Positions 8,603-17,107 of a DNA stretch of 64,000 nt are shown here, in pieces. Origin of the DNA: Tenuifilum sp. 4138str (lineage in GTDB: Bacteria; Bacteroidota; Bacteroidia; Bacteroidales; Tenuifilaceae); assembly GCF_041102575.1 (NCBI RefSeq), contig NZ_JBGCUE010000015.1, forward strand, positions 1 to 64,000, in the 5' to 3' direction. Under the pieces are notes generated by a model that saw only the letters and a program-made list of their open reading frames with translations, was not told the DNA's origin and did not search any database. How positions within the stretch are numbered: the first letter of the stretch is position 1; each line of letters begins with the position of its first letter. The position numbers and the translations under genes were made by a program.

Positions 8603-9826
8603 ATGTCGATAACCGCCTCGCAAAATAGGCTAAAGCTGAGTACGTTTAAGCTTAACGCGCTTCTGGGTATGGCTCAGGCTATAAGTGCTGAGCTGAAAAC
8701 CGAGGAGCTAATCGACAGGTTTAAGCGTATTCTCAACGATGATTTAGGAATTGACAGGATATTACTTTACAAGATAGAGGAGGGCAAGTGGCAATTATTA
8801 CTTAACAGCAATTGCCCCGAAAAGGTGGTTGAGAACATAAATGTAGAGCGCGATTTACTTCCCTTTAACGAGATAACCTTTGTAGGAGTATCGGAAAACC
8901 CCATACTACTTGAGCTCGACGTAATAATACCAGTAATTCAGAATAATCAACCGGTTGGATATGTGCTTATTGGCGATACTAATGAGTACGAGAAAGGGGT
9001 AAGCGCAACCATCCGCCATTTGAACTTTGTTCAAACCCTATCAATCATCATTTTTGTTGCCATTGAGAACCTGCGTTTATTCCATAAAAGCTTGGAGCAG
9101 GAGGCAATGCGTAAGGAGTTGGAACTTGCATCGCGCATGCAGTCGATGCTTATTCCTTCGCCTGTCGATATGCCCAAATTCCAAGGAGTTCGCATTGGGT
9201 CTTACTATAGCCCACACTTTGAGGTAGGGGGCGATTACTATGATGTAATTGCCCTTAGCTCTAACGATTTGGGTTTCTGTATAGCCGATGTTTCAGGTAA
9301 GGGTATTTCGGCTGCGTTGCTAATGTCAAACTTCCAGGCAAACCTCAGGGCATTATTCAGCAAGGATATCAGTCTTTCCTCTTTAGTTGAAAAGCTCAAC
9401 GAGAGGGTTATGGCAACCGCCAAAGGCGAAAAATTTATTACCATGTTTATTGGTCGCTATAACAATCAAACCCGAAAGTTGGAATATGTTAATGCCGGTC
9501 ACAATCCCCCCTTCATGTTTGTCCGAAATTCCGGTAAAATAATTCAGCTTTCATCGGGTTGTGTTGGGTTGGGAATGATTGATGATATACCAATAATCAA
9601 TCAGGGCGTTCTAAATATAGATGAGCCAAGCACCTTGCTCTGTTACACCGATGGACTAGTTGAAACCATTGATGGCGATAAGGTGGTTTACAACACAAGG
9701 ATTTTAGAAAAGAACTTTTCGCGAAACCATAGTGTGCAGCAAATAATAAACACCATTGCTCAGGAGAGGGAATCGGATGCGGATGTTTTTGATGATATAT
9801 CGATTCTAGGATTCGATTTTGAGTAA
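8603..9826 (+). CDS. GAF-SpoIIE (PP2C) serine phosphatase, RsbU-like
   Basis: 407 aa. The N-terminal part (about 20-165) looks like a GAF sensor domain, followed by a linker helix EQEAMRKELELASRMQSMLIP and a SpoIIE-type PP2C domain. The catalytic motifs are intact: GGDYYDV, ADVSGKGISAALLMS, YVNAGHNPP, CYTDGLVE and DDISILGFD. Such proteins dephosphorylate anti-sigma-factor antagonists in partner-switching systems; no STAS or kinase partner is encoded beside it. Its 3' end overlaps the convergent O-antigen gene by 67 bp. Confidence 0.92.
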   Translation: MSITASQNRLKLSTFKLNALLGMAQAISAELKTEELIDRFKRILNDDLGIDRILLYKIEEGKWQLLLNSNCPEKVVENINVERDLLPFNEITFVGVSENPILLELDVIIPVIQNNQPVGYVLIGDTNEYEKGVSATIRHLNFVQTLSIIIFVAIENLRLFHKSLEQEAMRKELELASRMQSMLIPSPVDMPKFQGVRIGSYYSPHFEVGGDYYDVIALSSNDLGFCIADVSGKGISAALLMSNFQANLRALFSKDISLSSLVEKLNERVMATAKGEKFITMFIGRYNNQTRKLEYVNAGHNPPFMFVRNSGKIIQLSSGCVGLGMIDDIPIINQGVLNIDEPSTLLCYTDGLVETIDGDKVVYNTRILEKNFSRNHSVQQIINTIAQERESDADVFDDISILGFDFE

Positions 9827-11280
9827 AGGTGCTCCATGGCCAGGATTAAAGCAGCATAACCCCAGAAAAGAACTGCAACCTTGTCCATATCCAGAAAGTT
9901 ATTCATAAAACCATGCACAACATAGGTTATTAACCCATGTAATACGCCTATTAGGATTACCCTGTCAGCGCTTTTGGGTTTTAACTTTAGGGCTAATTTA
10001 AAACCTCTGTAAAACAGTATGACAATAATGAGGATGAATGCCAAAGCTGCTGGAAGACCCGCCTCCGATAACAGTCCTAGGTATTCGCTATGAGCATTCC
10101 CTTTTAGCCCAAGGTTAGAGCTTTCCCGGGTTTTAAGATACGAAGCCTGGTAGGGGGCATACTGAAACATGTATGTACCGGGGCCCCAACCAAGCAGCGG
10201 TTTTTCCTTAAACATTCTAATAGCCGAAGTCCAACGGTTAAGGCGTTCAACATTCGATTCATCGGTTCTAATATTGGCGATAGAGCTAATATGCTTTCTA
10301 ATATCACCGCTCGATGCGGTTTTGTGCTGGTTTAGCCAAATTAGGATGTTGTCCTGGAAATAGAATATCGACCCAAAAAAAATTATTGCCAGTAGAGCTA
10401 AATATCGGAATCGAATTTTAAGCAACCATGCAACCCACACTACACCTGCCACCATTAAGCTAAGCCAGGCCGCTCTTGTGTACGATAGCACAAAGGCTAC
10501 AATAAGAACAATTGTTAATGCAAGGAAAAGTATTCTCCGCGTTGCTGTGTTGGATGATATGAGTAGAGCAATGCTAACTGGAATTAGCAAAGCCAATACT
10601 GCTGCATATGAAGTATGGTCAGTGAAGAATGGATTACATGAACCGTGGGCTACAAACTTATTGAACAAACCATATTCCCATTGCTTTGATAGAGTTATCA
10701 GAATTACTACAAACAAACCTATGGAGTAGAAAGCAATAAATCGTTTGAATGTAATAGTCCCCTTAACAAGTAATATGAAGGGTAAATAAAGAAGTACGAT
10801 GAAATAAAGTGTTTTGAGAATTAAATACTTTAGGGAAACCAAGGGCATTGAACTGGTAATGGAAGTTAAAACTATCCATCCTAAAAAAAAGTAAATAGTT
10901 AGCAGTACAGGATGCCAAGTAAACCAACGGTTTTCATGATTATTTGATAGAAGCATAATTATGGCAATAGGAGCTAATGCCACAAGCATTAGCTCCGATG
11001 GTAACCATAAATCAATGGATATTTCCTGGAAAAATTCCGATAGAGGAATGGAGAGCGGGCTTATAAATAAGTAAACCAAGTAGAATTTTAAGGGGAAAGA
11101 TAGGTAAGCCAGTAAAAAAATAAATATGATGGGTAGAATTACAAAAAAATCGCGCTCAGTTCCTATCAGAATAGCATTTATAATAATGAAGATTAAGCTG
11201 GAAACAATTATCCACTTATCTTTAACATGGCTTAATATCGATTTAATGATATCCATTAGCGGGGTAAGCTGATCCTGCAA
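9760..11280 (-). CDS. O-antigen ligase/polymerase (Wzy_C/WaaL family) membrane protein
   Basis: 506 aa with about ten to twelve hydrophobic segments across its length and one long periplasmic loop (about residues 320-410) that carries RLNRWTSAIRMFKEKPLLGWGPG and NAHSEYLGLLSEAGLPAALAF. These are the typical conserved blocks of the Wzy_C superfamily, where Arg and His residues of the loop take part in glycan transfer. It follows the Wzz-like gene by 13 bp in the same operon, so the pair may polymerise or ligate a surface polysaccharide. The last 22 codons overlap the SpoIIE gene on the other strand. Confidence 0.9.
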   Translation of the reverse strand: MQDQLTPLMDIIKSILSHVKDKWIIVSSLIFIIINAILIGTERDFFVILPIIFIFLLAYLSFPLKFYLVYLFISPLSIPLSEFFQEISIDLWLPSELMLVALAPIAIIMLLSNNHENRWFTWHPVLLTIYFFLGWIVLTSITSSMPLVSLKYLILKTLYFIVLLYLPFILLVKGTITFKRFIAFYSIGLFVVILITLSKQWEYGLFNKFVAHGSCNPFFTDHTSYAAVLALLIPVSIALLISSNTATRRILFLALTIVLIVAFVLSYTRAAWLSLMVAGVVWVAWLLKIRFRYLALLAIIFFGSIFYFQDNILIWLNQHKTASSGDIRKHISSIANIRTDESNVERLNRWTSAIRMFKEKPLLGWGPGTYMFQYAPYQASYLKTRESSNLGLKGNAHSEYLGLLSEAGLPAALAFILIIVILFYRGFKLALKLKPKSADRVILIGVLHGLITYVVHGFMNNFLDMDKVAVLFWGYAALILAMEHLYSKSNPRIDISSKTSASDSLS

Positions 11281-11293
11281 AAGGTATCAACAA

Positions 11294-12328
11294 TTATATT
11301 TTTAAGTGCTTAAGATACTCCTGAAGGAAAAGCAAGAAAATTGCAAAAATTATTGCCGCTAAGGTTGAGGTTACAACAATTATACTGCGCTTTGGATAGG
11401 CCTTCTTGTCGGGTATATCGGCTTTGTCGATAATGAACTGGGTGGGTATCTCCTGATTTGCCTCAATTCTAGCAACAACTATGCTTTTTCGTAACTCGTT
11501 TAATTGTGTTGAAAGATCGGATATTTCAAAAGTATAACGTGTATGTTTTGCTCCAAAACCACCAAGCTTTGCAACCTCCTTATTTAAAATTGAAAGTGTA
11601 GATTTGTTGCCCTTTGAAAGTGCGTTTAGGTATTCCTTATAGAATTGGCCTGCCTGGCGCTTGGGATCGATAACGCCATTTGTCATGACAGCAGCAAGTG
11701 AATCCTGTAAGCTGTTTAAATCCTGCTCAACCAAAGAATATTGTTTCTCCAATGCTTTTAATGCGTTAACGGCCACCTGAGCTTTTATAGAACGCATAAG
11801 GCTATCGGAATACTCAACCACAGTATTAGCAATTTTGGCTGCCCATTCAGGGTCACGATCCATAACCTCAATATTGATACTTTGATAGCGAGTAGGTTTT
11901 ATTTTGATTTGTTCATCAAATTTTTGGTAACTCCTAAACCTAAAGCCCTTTGATGTGGAGTCGATTTCCCAGTGTTGCTGGAGGTTTAACCTTGAAATTA
12001 CCTTATCCTTTAAGGTACGTGAACTTAAAACCTGAAGGAACTGTTCCATCTCCTCGGTTTCGCCGAAGGTTGTTAAACCTTCCTGTTTATTTTCGGTAAT
12101 CAGTTCCTTGGACACCTGATTTGCCACCGGAGGGAATATGGTTGCAGTGGCTTTATATTGATTTTTTACTAAAAGTGATGCAAAAGTGGAAATTATTATC
12201 GCAATAATTCCTACAGTAATTATCGTTTTTCGGCCATTCCATATGGTTTGAGCAATGGAAAGCATTGATTTGTCCATGCTAATATCGTTATTGTCCATAG
12301 CTGATGAATTAGAATGCTTGATATCCAA
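11294..12328 (-). CDS. Wzz/PCP-type polysaccharide chain-length determinant
   Basis: 344 aa. Two membrane segments, IITVGIIAIIISTFASLLV near residue 38 and IIVVTSTLAAIIFAIFLLFL near residue 317, bracket a large periplasmic coiled-coil domain. QYKATATIFPP after TM1 and the KAYPKRSIIVV proline-rich motif before TM2 are typical of Wzz proteins. There is no C-terminal tyrosine kinase domain, so it is an O-antigen or PCP-1/2a type regulator. It is directly upstream of the O-antigen ligase/polymerase gene, which supports a shared role in setting surface glycan length. Confidence 0.9.
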   Translation of the reverse strand: MDIKHSNSSAMDNNDISMDKSMLSIAQTIWNGRKTIITVGIIAIIISTFASLLVKNQYKATATIFPPVANQVSKELITENKQEGLTTFGETEEMEQFLQVLSSRTLKDKVISRLNLQQHWEIDSTSKGFRFRSYQKFDEQIKIKPTRYQSINIEVMDRDPEWAAKIANTVVEYSDSLMRSIKAQVAVNALKALEKQYSLVEQDLNSLQDSLAAVMTNGVIDPKRQAGQFYKEYLNALSKGNKSTLSILNKEVAKLGGFGAKHTRYTFEISDLSTQLNELRKSIVVARIEANQEIPTQFIIDKADIPDKKAYPKRSIIVVTSTLAAIIFAIFLLFLQEYLKHLKI

Positions 12329-12415
12329 ATTTCATAATTTGCCTAAAGAAAACCAAAGGCTTGCCGTAAAACAATGCTGCAAGCCTTCAAAGATTTTCCG
12401 AAATATATAACGGAA

Positions 12416-13711
12416 TTAATCAACAGCAAGTATAATGCTGTAATTCTTTTTTCCCTTTTGAACAAGTATGTATTTGCCGTTGAGTAATGTTTCGGTACCA
12501 ATTGTGATGTCGGGATTGTCAACCTTTTGCTTGTTGATACTTAACCCTCCACCCTGAACCAAGCGACGAAGTTCCCCTTTTGATGGGAATACTTTTGTGA
12601 TTTCGGCAGCAAGAACTGAAAAGGGAATACCCTTGGCAAGCTCCGATTTTTTAACCTCGAAGGTGGGAACACCCTCAAAAACGGAAAGGAAAGTATCCTC
12701 ATCCATCCGGTTAAGCATATCGGTGGTGGCATTGCCAAATAGCATTTCCGATGCTTCCACTGCTTTGTTGTAGTCGTCCTCGGAATGTACCATAACAGTT
12801 ACCTCACGGGCAAGTGTTTTTTGCAGTTTACGTAGGTGTGGCTCCTTTTTATGCTCAGCAATTAGGCTATCGATGGTGGTTTTGTCAAGCAGGGTAAAAA
12901 TCTTGATATACCTTTCGGCATCCTCATCGGAGGTGTTAAGCCAAAACTGGTAGAACTTGTATGGTGAAGTGAGGCGTGCATCGAGCCACACATTACCACT
13001 CTCGGTTTTCCCAAATTTAGTGCCATCGGCTTTGGTGATGAGCGGAATGGTTAAAGCAAATGCTTCGCCGCCAAGCTTACGGCGAATGAGTTCTGTTCCG
13101 GTAGTGATATTCCCCCACTGATCCGAACCACCCATTTGCAGCTTACAGTTCATGTTTTGATATAGCCAAAGGAAATCGTACCCCTGAACAAGCTGGTATG
13201 AGAACTCAGTAAACGACATTCCTTCCTTGGACTCCTCACCAAGTCGTTTTTTAACAGAGTCCTTGGACATCATGTAATTTACAGTGATGTGCTTTCCCAC
13301 ATCGCGGATAAAGCTAAGAAAGTCGTAACCCTTCATCCAGTCATAGTTGTTAACCAGGACAGCCGAGTTGGGTTTACCGCTCTCAAAATCCAAGAACTTT
13401 GAAAGTTGACGTTTAATACCCTCCAGGTTGCGCTGTAGGGTTTCCTCATCGAGCAGGTTACGTTCCTGCGATTTTCCACTAGGGTCGCCAATCATACCAG
13501 TTGCACCACCAACCAGTGCAATTGGTTTGTGCCCTGCAAGCTGAAACCGCTTTAGAAGTAATATTTGTGCAAAGCTACCAACATGGAGCGACTCCGCTGT
13601 TGGGTCAAAGCCAATATATCCGGCAGTCATTTCCTTAGTAAGCTGCTCTTCGGTTCCGGGCATCATATCGTGTACCATGCCCCGCCATTTTAACTCCTCT
13701 ACAAAATTCAC
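12416..13711 (-). CDS. tyrS: Tyrosyl-tRNA synthetase
   Basis: Class I synthetase that charges tRNA-Tyr. The HIGH-equivalent is in [13 protein letters not shown], the YQLVQGYDF and GGSDQWGNI blocks bind tyrosine and tRNA, the KMSKS-equivalent is KFGKT (in [15 protein letters not shown]), and the C-terminal S4-like domain ends the protein. An ATG exists at 13738, but the family starts at [18 protein letters not shown], so GTG at 13711 is the more likely start and gives the usual length (about 431 aa). Confidence 0.97.
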   Translation of the reverse strand: MNFVEELKWRGMVHDMMPGTEEQLTKEMTAGYIGFDPTAESLHVGSFAQILLLKRFQLAGHKPIALVGGATGMIGDPSGKSQERNLLDEETLQRNLEGIKRQLSKFLDFESGKPNSAVLVNNYDWMKGYDFLSFIRDVGKHITVNYMMSKDSVKKRLGEESKEGMSFTEFSYQLVQGYDFLWLYQNMNCKLQMGGSDQWGNITTGTELIRRKLGGEAFALTIPLITKADGTKFGKTESGNVWLDARLTSPYKFYQFWLNTSDEDAERYIKIFTLLDKTTIDSLIAEHKKEPHLRKLQKTLAREVTVMVHSEDDYNKAVEASEMLFGNATTDMLNRMDEDTFLSVFEGVPTFEVKKSELAKGIPFSVLAAEITKVFPSKGELRRLVQGGGLSINKQKVDNPDITIGTETLLNGKYILVQKGKKNYSIILAVD

Positions 13712-13730
13712 GGCAAACCATTTTAAGTGA

Positions 13731-13761
13731 TTAAACAAAAAAGGCCAAATGATTTGGCCTT
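13731..13761 (-). terminator. Intrinsic terminator downstream of the CvpA-family gene
   Basis: AAGGCCAAAT (13741-13750) and ATTTGGCCTT (13752-13761) form a hairpin. Read on the minus strand it is followed by a run of T, between the cvpA-like stop and tyrS. Confidence 0.8.
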
Positions 13762-13815
13762 CAAATATAGTTCATTTAGAGTAAATAGCTGAAATGAATC
13801 TGACTAAATGGTGCA

Positions 13816-14325
13816 TCATTTCGCTTTTAAGCGCTCAGAAATCGATTCAAAGTGAAGGTAAGGGAAAATGCCAGGGGCAAGCTTTGAAAGGGGCTTAAAT
13901 AGCATTGATTTATTTTTGGTTTGTTCAGAGTAAAAGTTGAACCGCTGGTTGGCTTTTTCAACAAAAACAATAATTACGCTTATTATTATTGCATATTTCA
14001 ATACACCGAAAACCAAGCCAAGAATCTTATTAACTACACCCAATGGGGTTAGGTTAAAAAACTTATCGATTAGTTTTCCAGTAAAGTGAACAGCAATAAC
14101 AACAACCACAAAGGTAATGGCAAATGAAACTAGAGGTATATACTGGCCAGTTAAACCAGCCTTTTCCATTAAAAGCATAGCGGTAAAATCGGAGAACCGG
14201 ATTGCTACCCAAATGCCAAGTAAAAGCGCTGCAAGCGATGTGAGTTGCATAATTAGGCCACTAATAAAACCCCTAACTGCACCAACCGCTAGGAGTATTA
14301 CAATTATGATATCAAAAGCGGTCAT
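13816..14325 (-). CDS. CvpA family membrane protein
   Basis: 169 aa with four hydrophobic helices and the CvpA signature AFDIIIVILLAVGAVRGFISG at the N-terminus, then FTGKLIDKFFNLTPLGVVNKILG. CvpA is linked to colicin V production and to envelope or bile stress tolerance in other bacteria, with no settled biochemical role. It follows the ArsR-type regulator gene by 10 bp, so the two are probably co-transcribed. Confidence 0.9.
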   Translation of the reverse strand: MTAFDIIIVILLAVGAVRGFISGLIMQLTSLAALLLGIWVAIRFSDFTAMLLMEKAGLTGQYIPLVSFAITFVVVVIAVHFTGKLIDKFFNLTPLGVVNKILGLVFGVLKYAIIISVIIVFVEKANQRFNFYSEQTKNKSMLFKPLSKLAPGIFPYLHFESISERLKAK

Positions 14326-14335
14326 AGTTTAATTA

Positions 14336-14635
14336 TTAAACCGTACACCTTCCTACACAGTCAAGTATCTTACCCAGATTTTCATTCCGGAGGAAATAAA
14401 CAGTGTTTTTGCCCTCACGCTTGCATGAAAGTACACCCCTATCCTTTAAAATACCCAAATGGTGCGATGCAGTAGATTGCTCTATACCAAGAGTTTCATA
14501 TATTTGGGTAACGGTCAACTGCCCCGATTTTTCCAACAAGCTAATAATTCCAATTCGGAGAGGGTGGGCAATAGCTTTCAACATGCTTGCAGCCTGCTCA
14601 AGCTGCTCAATCTTCAATTCTTCAACCTGTACCAT
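14336..14635 (-). CDS. ArsR-type winged-helix transcription regulator
   Basis: About 99 aa from the second ATG (MVQVEELKIEQLEQAA); the frame is open six codons further. The winged-helix core is clear: AIAHPLRIGIISLLEKSGQLTV, then recognition helix region EQSTASHHLGILKDRGVLSC and the wing KREGKNTVYFLRN. There are few Cys residues (SCKRE and ILDCVGRC), so a metal or redox sensor role is possible but not proven; the arsenic-type motif ELCVCDL is absent. It is divergent from the polyprenyl synthase gene and leads the cvpA-like gene. Confidence 0.85.
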   Translation of the reverse strand: MVQVEELKIEQLEQAASMLKAIAHPLRIGIISLLEKSGQLTVTQIYETLGIEQSTASHHLGILKDRGVLSCKREGKNTVYFLRNENLGKILDCVGRCTV

Positions 14636-14793
14636 TATTGTTCTGAATTTCAATCATATTAAACACATGCAAATATATTAATATTTTGTTTTACCACCAA
14701 TTGGTATTTATCAATTTTTTAAACATTGTTAGGGTAAACAGTGTTTAGTGTGGGCGAAATTTGGTTAATTTGCCCTTTAATAGATAAAGATTT

Positions 14794-15756
14794 ATGCTAA
14801 ACCAGATAAAGGAGCCAATAAGTAATCATTTGAATGACTTTGAGCCATTTTTCAGAAAAAACATGGGCTCCGATATAAAATTGCTCGATCTGATAACTAA
14901 CTACATTGTGAGGCGGAAGGGCAAGCAATTAAGGCCAATGCTTGTATTTCTGAGCGCTGGGGCTTGTGGCCAAATAAACCAGTCAACCTACGTGGCTGCA
15001 GGGATGATTGAGTTGCTGCACACTGCAACACTAGTTCACGATGATGTGGTAGATGAAGCATATGAACGGAGGGGATTTTTTTCAATAAATGCCCTATGGC
15101 GTTCAAAGGTAGCAGTACTTGTAGGGGACTTTATCCTGTCGCGGGGTTTACTGGTTGCCATTGAAAATGATCAGGTTGAGATGCTCAGGGTGATTAGTAG
15201 TGCTGTAAAGGAAATGAGCGAGGGCGAACTTTTGCAGATTGAACGATCCAGAAAGATGAATATTGATGAGGAAACCTACTACGATATCATTGGAAAGAAA
15301 ACGGCATCGCTGATCGCCTCGTGCTGCGCCAATGGCGCAATATCAGCAAATGCGACCAAAGATATGGTTGACAGTATGTACCAATTTGGCAAATATCTAG
15401 GCATGGCGTTCCAAATCCGCGATGATCTTTTTGACTACCAGCCATCAGGGTTAATAGGCAAGCCTACCGGTAACGATATTAAGGAACACAAGCTTACACT
15501 TCCTTTAATTTATGCACTTTCCCAGTCCAATACCCATGAAAGGAGACGAATTATCAGACTAATTAATGGTGGGAAGAAAGCAAACATTGCTGAGATAGTT
15601 GATTTTGCAAAGGACAAGGGCGGAATTGATTATGCCTCTAAAAAAATGTTTGAGTTTAGGGATAATGCTAAGCAGATACTTGAAATATTTCCCGATTCGG
15701 AGTATAAGAAATCACTATTGATCCTTGCTGATTATATGGTAAGCCGCGAGAAGTAA
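14794..15756 (+). CDS. Trans-polyprenyl diphosphate synthase (octaprenyl-type)
   Basis: 320 aa isoprenyl synthase that elongates farnesyl diphosphate to a long-chain trans product, usually the side chain of menaquinone in Bacteroidota. Both aspartate-rich motifs are seen: first DDVVD in LVHDDVVDEAYERRG, second DDLFD in FQIRDDLFDYQ. GKQLRPMLVFLSAG and KLTLPLIYAL are also typical. The chain length of the product cannot be read safely from the sequence. It is convergent with dgt, with only 2 bp between the stops. Confidence 0.93.
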   Translation: MLNQIKEPISNHLNDFEPFFRKNMGSDIKLLDLITNYIVRRKGKQLRPMLVFLSAGACGQINQSTYVAAGMIELLHTATLVHDDVVDEAYERRGFFSINALWRSKVAVLVGDFILSRGLLVAIENDQVEMLRVISSAVKEMSEGELLQIERSRKMNIDEETYYDIIGKKTASLIASCCANGAISANATKDMVDSMYQFGKYLGMAFQIRDDLFDYQPSGLIGKPTGNDIKEHKLTLPLIYALSQSNTHERRRIIRLINGGKKANIAEIVDFAKDKGGIDYASKKMFEFRDNAKQILEIFPDSEYKKSLLILADYMVSREK

Positions 15757-15758
15757 GA

Positions 15759-17072
15759 TTAAAGCGAGGGTAGTTTAATCCCTTTAAAAAGCTGATAGGT
15801 TTCAAGGGCATAAATATCGGTCATGCCTGAAATATAATCAACAACAGCCATCACCTTGGAGTAATTATCGGGGCTTTCAGCAAGGTACTGTTCGGGTATC
15901 AGCCTGAGGGCTTTTTTTGAAATCGGCTTGGTAGGCTCAAGGACGGCGCTTGTGAAAATATCGAGTAGCTCCCCAATAATGGTAAAGCCAGCAATTTCAA
16001 TTTCAACCACCTTGGAATGGTTGTAAACCTGGTTAACAGAAACCTTCCGAATTTCGTCCATTGCCTTTGCAGATGTTCCTTCCATCTGGTCAATAAGCGG
16101 TTTTACGGGCTGGCCGGACATAATTTGGTTATAGCTTTTTGAAAAGTTGGAAGAACATTGCTCAATAAGTTTACTGATGGTAATAGCCCTTAGGTAAGCA
16201 ATGCGTTCGTTTATATCGTTAACCGAGGCAAGGGTTTTACGAATATCCTTTTTCTTACTTGTGGTTTCATCGTCAAAAAAGGAGAGGTAAAGGTCGGTTA
16301 CAGTACTGGTTGAAAGAATTCCTAGCTTGTGCGCATCCTCAATATCCATCACCTGGTAACAAATATCGTCAGCGGCTTCAACCAGGTAAACCAGGGGATG
16401 ACGGCAATACCTTCCATTGCTAATCTGAATAAGACCCGTTTGACTGGCTATCTCGTTAAAAACATCGGCTTCAGATTTAAAATAACCAAACTTTTTTTCT
16501 TTTAATGTTGAAGGGTAAGGATACTTAACAATTGAGGCAAGGGTTGCATAGCTAAGACGGAAACCGCCGGTTCGTCGGCCCCTAAACTGGTGGGTAAGCA
16601 GGCGGAGGGCATTTGCGTTTCCCTCGAACCGGAGCAGGTCGCTTGCTTCCCAGCTATCAAGTTCAGGAATGTGATGGTTGGAGAAAAAATGCCTAAAGGC
16701 ATCCTCGCCGCTATGGCCAAAGGGAGGATTTCCCAAATCGTGAGCAAGGCAAGCCGCCGAAACAATAGTAGGAATATCGGCAATTAGCTGTGCTGGGCAC
16801 TCAAACCTTTCGGGTGATAAAAGGTTTAGTATGCTCCGCCCCAGCGATCGGCCAACACTGGAGACCTCCAGGCTATGGGTTAACCTGTTATGCACAAAAA
16901 CGCTACCCGGGAGTGGAAAAACCTGGGTTTTATTCTGTAAGCGCCGGAACGGGGAGGAAAAAATCAGCCTATCGTAGTCGCGCTGAAAGTTGGTTCGGGT
17001 ATAGTCAATAGTCGATTTTGATGGCGATTCGCCCGTTCTTATTGGGCTTAAAAGTTTTTTCCAGCTTAACAT
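15759..17072 (-). CDS. dgt: Deoxyguanosinetriphosphate triphosphohydrolase (dGTPase family)
   Basis: 437 aa HD-domain enzyme that removes triphosphate from dNTPs. Family motifs: DRLIFSSPFRRLQNKTQVFP at the N-terminus, HNRLTHSLEVSS (metal His66), CLAHDLGNPPFGHSGE (HD pair His111/Asp112), and VEAADDICYQVMDIEDA with the last metal Asp. The long form without truncation suggests an active enzyme. Expression is probably from its own promoter immediately after the terminator of the upstream sensor gene. Confidence 0.93.
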   Translation of the reverse strand: MLSWKKLLSPIRTGESPSKSTIDYTRTNFQRDYDRLIFSSPFRRLQNKTQVFPLPGSVFVHNRLTHSLEVSSVGRSLGRSILNLLSPERFECPAQLIADIPTIVSAACLAHDLGNPPFGHSGEDAFRHFFSNHHIPELDSWEASDLLRFEGNANALRLLTHQFRGRRTGGFRLSYATLASIVKYPYPSTLKEKKFGYFKSEADVFNEIASQTGLIQISNGRYCRHPLVYLVEAADDICYQVMDIEDAHKLGILSTSTVTDLYLSFFDDETTSKKKDIRKTLASVNDINERIAYLRAITISKLIEQCSSNFSKSYNQIMSGQPVKPLIDQMEGTSAKAMDEIRKVSVNQVYNHSKVVEIEIAGFTIIGELLDIFTSAVLEPTKPISKKALRLIPEQYLAESPDNYSKVMAVVDYISGMTDIYALETYQLFKGIKLPSL

Positions 17073-17083
17073 AGATTACAGGA

Positions 17084-17106
17084 TAAAAAAACCGGGTAAA
17101 CCCGGT
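17084..17106 (-). terminator. Terminator of the Cache-PAS sensor gene
   Basis: ACCGGG (17091-17096) pairs with CCCGGT (17101-17106); on the minus strand the stem is followed by a run of T. The sensor's stop codon directly abuts the stem, and dgt starts 12 bp beyond the T run. Confidence 0.75.
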
Positions 17107-17107
17107 C

